Source: Limnobaculum allomyrinae (GTDB lineage: Bacteria; Pseudomonadota; Gammaproteobacteria; Enterobacterales; Enterobacteriaceae). Taken from it: a stretch of DNA of 64,000 nt. A program made the position numbers and the translations under genes. The DNA is taken from assembly GCF_016649425.1 (NCBI RefSeq), contig NZ_JADRCR010000001.1:434001-498000 (forward strand). The letters are read 5' to 3'. Shown one piece after another: positions 51,164 to 57,801 of this stretch. Under the pieces are notes generated by a model. It did not search any database, was not told where the DNA came from, and worked only from the letters and a program-made list of their open reading frames with translations. The number at the start of each line of letters is the position of its first letter. Positions within the stretch are counted from its first letter, which is position 1.

Positions 51164-51439
51164 TTACTGCTTGATTGTCTCGTATTTCATATATTGACGA
51201 ACTGAGGTCAAAGCGATTTTTAGCTCGTAACTTATTCTTTCAGGCGTATAGCCATCCTCTGACATACGTTTTATTTGTCTCAGGATATTCTCTTCATAGC
51301 CCTTATAGATATAGCTGGTCTGAAATGTTGTTTTGCAAGATTTACAGTAAAATCTTGGATAGCCATTTTGCGCTGTTCCATGCCGATTCACAGCTGTTGA
51401 ATCGCCACAGTAATGACAAATTGGTTTATTAGCTTTCAT
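51164..51439 (-). CDS. Orphan InsA-like protein, zinc ribbon plus helix-turn-helix
   Basis: The 91-residue protein, exactly the length of IS1 InsA, has CHYCGDSTAVNRHG and FYCKSCKTTFQTSYIYKG followed by ILRQIKRMSEDGYTPERISYELKIALTSVRQYMKY, a probable helix-turn-helix. The GGGAGAAAA site lies directly before ATG. No insB frame or IS1 inverted repeats are nearby. It is the third member of this family in the window, and the upstream DNA is again extremely AT-rich. A transcriptional regulator derived from or ancestral to InsA is the likeliest reading. Confidence 0.72.
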   Translation of the reverse strand: MKANKPICHYCGDSTAVNRHGTAQNGYPRFYCKSCKTTFQTSYIYKGYEENILRQIKRMSEDGYTPERISYELKIALTSVRQYMKYETIKQ

Positions 51440-52121
51440 TTTTCTCTCCCAATAAGAGCGTGTATTAAAGTTTCAACAGGCTTATTCACTTCCAAGTAAT
51501 AGAGATAGGATTCAGACATTTTTGAATTGATTGTTTTTAACAGAAACAATTATTTTTTGCGGCACAACATATAGTCATGCTTACGCATTATTATCTAAAC
51601 CCATTCCATTTAATAATGTATCGGCACATATTTATAATGTAGTTTAATATTAAATTGAAAGTGAAATCAAAATAAATCGTTCTTAACACTCGATCATTTA
51701 GAAACAATCGAAATTACCAATTAAACATTATAAAAATTAATATATATCAATAAAATCAATTGATTAATTAAATACAAATATGATTCAAATTAGTTGAAAC
51801 TTACATTAAATAAGCAATTATTCATTTTTTTAAATATTTATTAATTAAAAATAATCATATTTGAATAATAATTTTGAATTTCTAATAAATATATAAATAC
51901 AAAACAACAACAAAATAAAAATTCAAATTAAAAATTAAGATTAAAATAAATACTAACAAAATCGGCATAAAAATATATAAGTAAAACCTTATTTATACCA
52001 AATTAAAAAAAGATAACTTACGCAAAAAAGTAAGAATTAACTTAAAAAGAATAGGTTGTTAGCTTTTTTTAAAAATATAATGTCTGCTAAAACGGAATCC
52101 AAAAATGAACTAACCCATTCT
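51440..52121. other. Extremely AT-rich gene-free island
   Basis: About 680 bases dominated by A and T, especially 51.6-52.1 kb, with no open frame of note. It separates the zinc-ribbon gene from the rtc operon terminator. The composition suggests an H-NS-bound region, which is inference. Confidence 0.5.
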
Positions 52122-52158
52122 TTAAAAAAATAAAGGCACTCCTCATTGGAGTGCCTTT
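52122..52158 (-). terminator. Intrinsic terminator of the rsr-Y RNA-rtcBA operon
   Basis: On the minus strand the perfect stem AAAGGCACTCC/GGAGTGCCTTT is followed by ATTTTTTT. It is about 50 bases past the rtcA stop. Confidence 0.85.
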
Positions 52159-52208
52159 ATCTGACTCTGGTGCTATTCATCAATGAAACAGAGTGACTTA
52201 CTGTTTCA

Positions 52209-53231
52209 CTACTTTCGAATATGTATTTCTGCGACTTGATTTATCGATTGAATATCAATACAACAATCAAAAAACTGATTAATAACCAAAGCATTAGTAG
52301 AAATATGATCGGTTATTGCCGGTGTTGTAAAACTTCCATTCCCGGCTATTGCCATTGGCAACAGCAGTTGATCGGCTAAATACTCTCCTACTACTGCTGT
52401 CGACTTCAAATAGGCCTGAGCTTCATCACAAGCCTCCAGTGCTACTTTTGCTGCCGCTTTGCCTTTAGTACCTATTGCACAAAAGAGTTCTGCTAAATGT
52501 TCAAATTGCAGTTTTACCAACAGCGCATTACCAGAGCACTTTGCCGATGATGCGTCAATCGAGTTTAATTTTGATTGTTCTGCCTTTAACTGCTGCTTTA
52601 CGATATTTAACTCCCTGACGGCCACTGAATAAGGTACATCAGCAATCAAAGCTTGTGCGCTGATATCAACCAGTTTACCTCGCTGGGGGATATGCAGTGC
52701 CTGCCACTGCTTAACAGGATAAACCGTAACCTCTACTTCACCACCACCTGCAGGATAAAAACCATAACGATGCAGCGCTAAACTCGCTTTAGCACCCATT
52801 TTGGCCATTAGTGGTAGCCAAACCTGTTGTAAAAAGCTGATAGACGGCGCCATTGGATTATGCGTACCACCGCTCAATCTCACCCGACTTTCACCATTAG
52901 CTGACCATAAAGCCGGTAACAGCGTCTGTAATACCAATGCACAACTGCCTGCGCCCCCTAAATCAAACTGATAGTCTCCTGACTTAATTTGACCAGGAAT
53001 GAAGGTCAACTCGGTTGAGTTTAATGTTGCCCCACTCACCTGAGCAGCACAGATCTGCTGTGCTGCCAGAATCGCAGTTAAATGTTGGCGCATGATGCCG
53101 GGCTTACTCCGCCCGGCTCGTATATGGGTAAAACGTACCGCTTTACCCGTGATCATAGACAGCGATAATCCGCTGCGGAGAATTTGCCCTCCGCCTTCGC
53201 CTTTTGATCCATCGATTTCAATCCATTGCAC
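52209..53231 (-). CDS. rtcA: RNA 3'-terminal phosphate cyclase RtcA
   Basis: The 340-residue enzyme has the family opening IDGSKGEGGGQILRSGLSLS, then HIRAGRSKPGIMRQHL, FDLGGAGSCALVLQTLLPAL, SGGTHNPMAPSISFL, FYPAGGGEVEV and the catalytic-histidine segment ITDHISTNALVINQFF. It converts RNA 3'-phosphates to 2',3'-cyclic phosphates using ATP, through a covalent adenylyl-histidine. It is 41 bases downstream of rtcB in the same operon and is the last gene before the terminator. Confidence 0.96.
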   Translation of the reverse strand: MQWIEIDGSKGEGGGQILRSGLSLSMITGKAVRFTHIRAGRSKPGIMRQHLTAILAAQQICAAQVSGATLNSTELTFIPGQIKSGDYQFDLGGAGSCALVLQTLLPALWSANGESRVRLSGGTHNPMAPSISFLQQVWLPLMAKMGAKASLALHRYGFYPAGGGEVEVTVYPVKQWQALHIPQRGKLVDISAQALIADVPYSVAVRELNIVKQQLKAEQSKLNSIDASSAKCSGNALLVKLQFEHLAELFCAIGTKGKAAAKVALEACDEAQAYLKSTAVVGEYLADQLLLPMAIAGNGSFTTPAITDHISTNALVINQFFDCCIDIQSINQVAEIHIRK

Positions 53232-53272
53232 TTCACGTTCCTTCTAAATCTTATACCTTAAGCGTCAGGTAA

Positions 53273-54496
53273 TTATCCTTTAACACAAACCACCTGTTTT
53301 AAAGTATGAACAATCTCTACCAGTTCTGACTGCGCGGTCATCACTGCATCGATATCTTTATAAGCCATTGGTATCTCATCAATAACGTCCGAATCTTTAC
53401 GGCATTCAACACCTGCCGTCGCTTTGATCTGGTCCTCTATTGAGAAGCGGCGCTTAGCTTCGGTACGGCTCATGGTTCGACCGGCTCCGTGACTACAGGA
53501 GCAAAATGCATCCGGGTTACCTTTTCCTCGCACAATAAAAGATCGAGCTCCCATGGATCCAGGAATAATCCCTAGTTCACCCGCTTGAGCGCTCACCGCA
53601 CCTTTACGCGTAACCAATACCTCCTGACCAAAATGCTGCTCTTTCTGTACATAGTTATGGTGACAGTTCACCGCTTGCATCTCTAAAGTAAAGGGCTTAG
53701 TGATAACACTACGCACTGCTGAAATCACATTATTCATCATAGTTTCACGATTTAGTCGGGCGTAACGCTGTGCCCAATCAACAGCAAAAACATAATCGTT
53801 ATAATGTTCGCTACCTTCGACCAAATAGGCTAAATCCTGATGCGGTAAGTTGATAAAGTGTCGTTGCATATCCTTCTTAGCCAGTTCAATAAACAGGCTT
53901 CCGATGGCATTGCCGATACCGCGAGAACCAGAGTGCAACATAAACCACACAGCCTGATTCTCATCCAGACAAACCTCAATAAAGTGGTTACCGGTTCCCA
54001 ACGTTCCTAAATGAACCCGATTGTTGGTATTTTTCAACTTAGGGTACTTATCAATAATTTGCTTAAAGTCAGGGTCTAACTGCAACCAGGCACGGTTTAC
54101 CACGTCAGGTACATCATTCCAGGCACCTTTATCTCGCTTGGATCGATTAACTTCTCGCCCATGTGGTACCGCTCGCTCTATAGCATCTCGCACCGCAGAT
54201 AAGTTATCCGGCAAATCACTGGCGTGCAGCGATGTTCTCACCGCAATCATTCCACAACCGATATCCACCCCTACCGCGGCCGGAATAATCGCCCCTACGG
54301 TAGGAATAACAGAGCCGATGGTTGAACCTTTACCCAAATGTACGTCCGGCATCACTGCAATATGTTTAAAAATAAACGGCATTTTGGCCGTGTTTTCTAA
54401 CTGACGCTTGGCTTCGTCTTCAACCGGCACTCCCTGAGTCCACATTTTTACCGGACGGCCATTTTCAACGTTCATTACCTGAATTGAAGGTTTCAT
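53273..54496 (-). CDS. rtcB: RNA-splicing ligase RtcB
   Basis: The 407-residue ligase shows VMPDVHLGKGSTIGSVIPT, GVDIGCGMIAVRT (metal-binding Cys), HLGTLGTGNHFIEVC, MLHSGSRGIGN, NCHHNYVQKEQ and CSCSHGAGRTMSRTEAKRRF, which carries the histidine that is guanylylated. It joins RNA 2',3'-cyclic phosphate or 3'-phosphate ends to 5'-OH ends using GTP and Mn2+. AAGGATAAATA precedes ATG. The four Y-RNA-like units lie directly upstream in the same transcript, as rtcBA lies after yrlBA in Salmonella. Confidence 0.97.
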   Translation of the reverse strand: MKPSIQVMNVENGRPVKMWTQGVPVEDEAKRQLENTAKMPFIFKHIAVMPDVHLGKGSTIGSVIPTVGAIIPAAVGVDIGCGMIAVRTSLHASDLPDNLSAVRDAIERAVPHGREVNRSKRDKGAWNDVPDVVNRAWLQLDPDFKQIIDKYPKLKNTNNRVHLGTLGTGNHFIEVCLDENQAVWFMLHSGSRGIGNAIGSLFIELAKKDMQRHFINLPHQDLAYLVEGSEHYNDYVFAVDWAQRYARLNRETMMNNVISAVRSVITKPFTLEMQAVNCHHNYVQKEQHFGQEVLVTRKGAVSAQAGELGIIPGSMGARSFIVRGKGNPDAFCSCSHGAGRTMSRTEAKRRFSIEDQIKATAGVECRKDSDVIDEIPMAYKDIDAVMTAQSELVEIVHTLKQVVCVKG

Positions 54497-54566
54497 TATT
54501 TATCCTTTATTCTCTTCCATTTCGTTGTTTGTCTTGTTATTTCAACAAACAGTCTTTATTAAGGTC

Positions 54567-54692
54567 GGGCGACAAGTTTTGGTGAAACATTCACAATGCT
54601 CTATCCAACTGAGCTACGGAACCTGGTTAGATTCCGGCGGGAGTTGAACCCGCGACCTTTGTACTTGGATGTAGTTCCACCGGCATTCGCCC
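54567..54692 (-). ncRNA. Y-RNA-like RNA 4 with permuted tRNA-like domain
   Basis: Hand folding of the minus strand gives a lower stem GGGCGA/TCGCCC (54687-54692 with 54567-54572), an internal loop ATGCC opposite AAAACTTG, and an upper stem GGTGGAAC/GTTTCACC. The tRNA-like head follows: a T arm with loop TTCAACT (54637-54653), a 7-bp acceptor-like stem CGGAATC/GGTTCCG closed by the loop TAACCA, and a D arm GCTC-AGTTGGATA-GAGC (54598-54614). The D arm is preceded by TA, as at tRNA positions 8-9. The T arm comes first, so the tRNA is circularly permuted with the Y stem in place of the anticodon arm. This matches the YrlA type known from Salmonella. Confidence 0.85.
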
Positions 54693-54703
54693 TGTATTTA
54701 GCT

Positions 54704-54814
54704 GCGGTAACAAATATTGTGCGAAACACTCGCTCTACCTGTTGAGCTATTACTGATGACTCAGTAACCCGGACTCGAACCGGGAACACTGTAGTTTCAC
54801 CTGCATTTACCGCT
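54704..54814 (-). ncRNA. Y-RNA-like RNA 3 with permuted tRNA-like domain
   Basis: The lower stem is GCGGTAA/TTACCGC (54807-54813 with 54704-54710), the upper stem GTGAAAC/GTTTCGC, with the conserved AATGC motif in the 5' side of the internal loop. The head has a T arm CCCGG-TTCGAGT-CCGGG (54768-54784), an acceptor-like stem TTACTG/CAGTAA closed by AGTCAT, and a D arm GCTC-AACAGGTA-GAGC (54732-54747) after TA. It begins 11 bases after RNA 2 and ends 12 bases before RNA 4, so processing from one precursor is likely. Confidence 0.82.
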
Positions 54815-54824
54815 GATTGGTAAA

Positions 54825-54926
54825 GCAAACCGATAACAACCAGTGATGCAGAGATATCTCCTTGCGGAGGCCGGGTTCGAACCGGCTAAACCATGTAATC
54901 CCTGCGGGCATTTGTTACCTGTTTGC
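54825..54926 (-). ncRNA. Y-RNA-like RNA 2, reduced form with T arm and GCAA-capped helix
   Basis: The lower stem is GCAAAC/GTTTGC, then GGTAACA/TGTTATC. The internal loop carries AATGCCC on its 5' side. The upper stem is GCAGGGAT/ATCTCTGC. The head has a perfect T arm GCCGG-TTCGAAC-CCGGC (54870-54886) stacked on a 4-bp helix CTCC/GGAG closed by a GCAA tetraloop (54858-54869). No D arm can be found. At 102 bases it is the shortest unit. It keeps the Rsr-type stem and the T-loop mimic only. It is a minimal relative of YrlA/YrlB. Confidence 0.75.
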
Positions 54927-54990
54927 GTTGTTCTGTAATTATTCCAACTATTACTTAAACTATTTAATCTGACTCTGGCCCTGAAAAAGC

Positions 54991-55132
54991 GGAGGACAAA
55001 AGTGATGAAACGTATTGGATGCAAGCATCCGGTGCTCTGCCTCTGAGCTACGATTCCATTGTGGCGGAACCGACGGGATTCGAACCCGTGACCTCCTCAT
55101 TAGTGATGATGTAGTTCCATCGGCATTCCTCC
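54991..55132 (-). ncRNA. Y-RNA-like RNA 1 with permuted tRNA-like domain
   Basis: The lower stem is GGAGGA/TCCTCC (55127-55132 with 54991-54996). The internal loop has ATGCC opposite ACTTTTG, and the upper stem is GATGGAAC/GTTTCATC. The head has a T arm ACGGG-TTCGAAT-CCCGT (55073-55089), a 7-bp acceptor-like stem CGGTTCC/GGAATCG closed by GCCACAAT (55051-55072), TA, and a D arm GCTC-AGAGGCA-GAGC (55034-55048). A small extra hairpin GGATGC/GCATCC follows. It is the copy nearest rsr and the best YrlA match. A TTTTT run directly after the lower stem may help termination or processing. Confidence 0.87.
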
Positions 55133-55144
55133 TTTATCAGGAGT

Positions 55145-55207
55145 GGCATAACATTATGATGATCGGGAAGATAAATTCCTTTTCATCCTGCTCTATTCTG
55201 TTATGCC
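55145..55207 (-). other. 63-nt stem-loop between rsr and the first Y RNA
   Basis: A perfect 8-bp stem GGCATAAC/GTTATGCC (55200-55207 with 55145-55152) closes a loop of 47 bases. It begins 12 bases after the rsr stop codon. It may be a processing signal or another short Rsr ligand. No T-run follows, so it is not a normal terminator. Confidence 0.5.
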
Positions 55208-55218
55208 ACAATGCTCAG

Positions 55219-56802
55219 TTATTGTGACAATGTCACTTTATTAATTTCACCTAACCAGTGTTCGGATTGCATTTGTCCTTGGGAAAATGCGCTAATCATC
55301 TGAAATACCGTGTCAGAAAAACCGCCAATATTCAGAATGTCTTCTCGCTCCTTTGCCTGAGTGGTTGCGTAGGGTTGAATATCCAGACAAATCAGTTTGG
55401 CCGACGGATTAAAACGCTTAAACATTTCCCACTGACGCATAGTTTCCGTTGCACCACTTCTCTTGCTATCGATGCTTCCCCAGGATTCATTATCCGAAAC
55501 CAATAGCACCAAATCTGCACGAATACCTTTGGCATTTAGCCATTTCAACGGGGCACTACAATCCGTTCCACCACCGCAGGCGCCTGCCAGTTTGGCTGCA
55601 TTAGTCAGTACCGTATCTCTTGGGTTCAAGGCTACCCGATTACTTTCTACCACTTGATACTCAAAGGGTACAATTAATGTATCGCGCTGTTTACGCAGAT
55701 ACGTGGCGGCAATTAATGCCGCAATATCAACGCAGCGGGTTACGGTTGTTGCCCCGGGGCGATAACCGGTTGCCGGAGAGTGCATAGAACCAGATACATC
55801 CGGACACACCACCATCTTTCCTGTTACAGGTAAGACGTTTTCTAATGCAATTTCCAGTGCATCCTGCAATGCTTCACGTACCATCAGAGGTATCTCTTTA
55901 CTGGCCGACTGATATGCCGTCATGAGCTGATAAGGAAACACTTTTGCCTGCATTATGTTTTTTCTGTCACTTAACTTATCAGCAATAATTTTTGCCATGC
56001 CCGGTAACTCAAATACGCCGTGACGGGCAAAAGTATTCAGATTCATTCTCACCATCTGCCAGCCGCCCTGCTTTGCTATCTCTGCCCAGTCAGCGGGAGT
56101 TAAATTCAATGACGTCAACATCTGAAATGGTACTGCCGGTAATCCACCTTCATCACAATTCCCCTGACGTTTATATTGCTCAAACGCGCGAGTAATTGGC
56201 GGTAACGCGTTTTCATCGTAAGGTTTGCCAATTAACCAGGCAAAAAAGGCTTCTCTCCAGCTTTCTTGTGGTTTTGGGTGTACCATTTTTACCACATCCG
56301 CCAACGAAGGATTGTTACCTACTGCGGCTGATAACAGTGCTCGTTCACTGGCATTATTTAACCAATCCTGAACTAATTTTTTAGGACGTGATCCCAGAGA
56401 TTTACGTCCAACGGTATCGCTACGTAATATCTGCACAAAGTTACGCAGCATTTTGCCGTTATCGACTACCAGTGGAAATGCCATTGGTAAATACTCTTTT
56501 CCTTTAACGGACAGTATTGCTAACAGTAGTGCCGGCATATCTTTCATATAACCATATTGGCGGCAATACACAGCAATCTTTGCCAGCATCAACGGATCAA
56601 CCTGAGAGCACAACGCCATTACGGTGTCTAACTGCGTTTCTGCTGAAGCATAATAAGTGCCATTTAAACAACCTGTTGCAGCGTACTGAGCTAATGCATG
56701 TTCTGCATTAAAACGATATGCCGTTCCACCAGCTTCATTCTTATCATTAGCTTTTGGTAACCAACGACCTTTTAGTGATTTAAACAATTGGGCATTCGCC
56801 AT
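55219..56802 (-). CDS. rsr: Ro60-like RNA-binding protein Rsr (TROVE domain)
   Basis: The start ending at 56802 (MANAQLFKSLKGRW) has AAGGAG seven bases upstream, giving 527 residues. An open frame to 56823 adds seven. The TROVE HEAT-repeat ring occupies about residues 10-340 (ALAQYAATGCLNGTYYA, ALLLAILSVKG, LGSRPKKLVQDWLN). The C-terminal von Willebrand A domain has the MIDAS motif CPDVSGSMHSP and GGGTDCSAPLKWL. Ro60 proteins bind Y RNAs on the outside and misfolded RNA ends in the ring. In Deinococcus Rsr works with PNPase. It heads the operon with four Y-like RNAs and rtcBA. Confidence 0.95.
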   Translation of the reverse strand: MANAQLFKSLKGRWLPKANDKNEAGGTAYRFNAEHALAQYAATGCLNGTYYASAETQLDTVMALCSQVDPLMLAKIAVYCRQYGYMKDMPALLLAILSVKGKEYLPMAFPLVVDNGKMLRNFVQILRSDTVGRKSLGSRPKKLVQDWLNNASERALLSAAVGNNPSLADVVKMVHPKPQESWREAFFAWLIGKPYDENALPPITRAFEQYKRQGNCDEGGLPAVPFQMLTSLNLTPADWAEIAKQGGWQMVRMNLNTFARHGVFELPGMAKIIADKLSDRKNIMQAKVFPYQLMTAYQSASKEIPLMVREALQDALEIALENVLPVTGKMVVCPDVSGSMHSPATGYRPGATTVTRCVDIAALIAATYLRKQRDTLIVPFEYQVVESNRVALNPRDTVLTNAAKLAGACGGGTDCSAPLKWLNAKGIRADLVLLVSDNESWGSIDSKRSGATETMRQWEMFKRFNPSAKLICLDIQPYATTQAKEREDILNIGGFSDTVFQMISAFSQGQMQSEHWLGEINKVTLSQ

Positions 56803-56835
56803 TCTCATTCTCCTTTGAGACAAATTTAATCTGGT

Positions 56836-56900
56836 GGGCAGAACACCATCTTCTTTGTTATCACAATCAATCTTTGATTATCTGTTCTAACGTTCTGCCC
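56836..56900 (-). other. 65-nt stem-loop in the rsr 5' leader
   Basis: A perfect 9-bp stem GGGCAGAAC/GTTCTGCCC closes a loop of 47 bases between the sigma-54 promoter and the rsr start. The size resembles the stem-loop after rsr. It could be a regulatory fold, for example one bound by Rsr. Confidence 0.5.
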
Positions 56901-56915
56901 TTCATGCCAGATATA

Positions 56916-56933
56916 TAGCTATAAGCGTGCCAA
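56916..56933 (-). promoter_or_regulatory. Sigma-54 promoter of the rsr-rtc operon
   Basis: On the minus strand TTGGCACGCTTATAGCTA matches the -24/-12 consensus TGGCACG-N4-TTGC, with GG and GC exactly 10 bases apart and one mismatch in the -12 block. It lies about 115 bases before the rsr start. In E. coli and Salmonella this operon uses sigma-54 and the activator RtcR. Confidence 0.8.
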
Positions 56934-57042
56934 TTTTTAAATTTTATGAAAAAATATTTTTAATTTATTGAAATTAAATGGAATTAAATTTTAATTTAAT
57001 TTTGAGAGGTTAAATACCAGAAAACAAATTGAGGATTAACTT

Positions 57043-57060
57043 ATCTATAAAGATAAGCTT
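57043..57060. promoter_or_regulatory. Candidate upstream activator site (palindrome)
   Basis: CTTATCTATAAAGATAAG is a perfect 7-bp inverted repeat at a distance typical for sigma-54 enhancer sites. Assignment to RtcR is only positional. Confidence 0.35.
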
Positions 57061-57078
57061 TTATAAAATTTAATAATT

Positions 57079-57111
57079 AATGGCAATGTAATCTGTGACT
57101 ACATTGCCATT
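57079..57111 (-). terminator. Hairpin after the sgc/HAD transcript
   Basis: The stem AATGGCAATGTA/TACATTGCCATT has a nine-base loop and an AT-rich but not T-only tail on the minus strand, 34 bases past the HAD gene stop. Confidence 0.6.
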
Positions 57112-57144
57112 CTGTACTCGAGTTTGAATGATGGCAGGATAGGT

Positions 57145-57801
57145 CTATTTTAACTGCTGAATTGCCTGCCAAACTTCGCTCAACGTATTAACCTGTATAT
57201 CGGCTAATCCAAACCGTTTATCCTGACGCGCTTCTGGCGCAGGCATAACTATCACTTTCATCTGGGCAGCTTTAGCCGCCACCATACCGTTAACGGCATC
57301 TTCAATTACAATACACTCTTCCGGATTAACGCAGAGTATTTCTGCTGCGCGTAAAAATACGGCTGGATGAGGTTTACCGTTGATCATTCCTTCGGCAGAA
57401 ATTTGGTGAGAGAAGTAATGGCTGATATTTAAGGCATCCAATACGCGGGCAATTTGCTTTTGAGGTGAAGAAGAGGCAACTACCATCGGTAAACCATGTC
57501 CCTGAATAGTTTCCAGTAGCTCAACAACACCTGGCATAGGCTGAGGGTGAGTTTGAATCCGGCGACCAACTTCTGTAACGATTTCTTCAACGCGAAGAGG
57601 TACGTCTTGTAACGGAAGTGAATAACGTTGGTGATGCTCTGTCAGTAATTTGTCGATACGGATACCGGCACTATCTTTAAAATCCTCATCACTTAAATGT
57701 ACATTGTAACGTTGCAAATAAATTTCTTGTTCAACTTTGACCCAAACAGGTTCTGAATCTACCAGTACACCATCCATATCAAAGATAATAGCCGTCGTCA
57801 T
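57145..57801 (-). CDS. HAD-family sugar phosphatase (HxpB/YniC-like)
   Basis: The start ending at 57801 gives 218 residues and begins MTTAIIFDMDGVLVDSEPVW, which holds the nucleophile motif DMDGV. An open frame to 57879 overlaps sgcR without a better site. Motif II VASSSP, the lysine in INGKPHPAVFLRAA and motif III VIEDAVNGMVAAKAA follow, with a C2-type cap. It resembles the 2-deoxyglucose-6-phosphatase/beta-phosphoglucomutase group. Its start overlaps the sgcR end by 23 bases, so it is part of the sgc transcript and may act on an sgc sugar phosphate. Confidence 0.88.
   Translation of the reverse strand: MTTAIIFDMDGVLVDSEPVWVKVEQEIYLQRYNVHLSDEDFKDSAGIRIDKLLTEHHQRYSLPLQDVPLRVEEIVTEVGRRIQTHPQPMPGVVELLETIQGHGLPMVVASSSPQKQIARVLDALNISHYFSHQISAEGMINGKPHPAVFLRAAEILCVNPEECIVIEDAVNGMVAAKAAQMKVIVMPAPEARQDKRFGLADIQVNTLSEVWQAIQQLK

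Larger units (their letters stand above)
56803..57144. other. rsr leader and upstream region
   Basis: About 340 bases holding the leader hairpin and the sigma-54 promoter. Upstream are a perfect inverted repeat CTTATCT/AGATAAG (57043-57060), about 125-140 bases before the promoter, and a hairpin AATGGCAATGTA/TACATTGCCATT (57079-57111) that probably ends the leftward sgc/HAD transcript. No rtcR gene is present. Confidence 0.6.

Noticed and set aside
54601-55100. Ordinary tRNA genes on the minus strand
   Set aside because: T-loop and D-arm sequences are present, but their order is reversed (T arm, acceptor, D arm) and there is no anticodon arm. They fit Y-RNA-type tRNA mimics, not tRNAs.
54601-55227. 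Open frames of about 70-75 codons over the rsr-rtcB interval
   Set aside because: They run across the structured RNA units on both strands, have no family resemblance and no ribosome sites.
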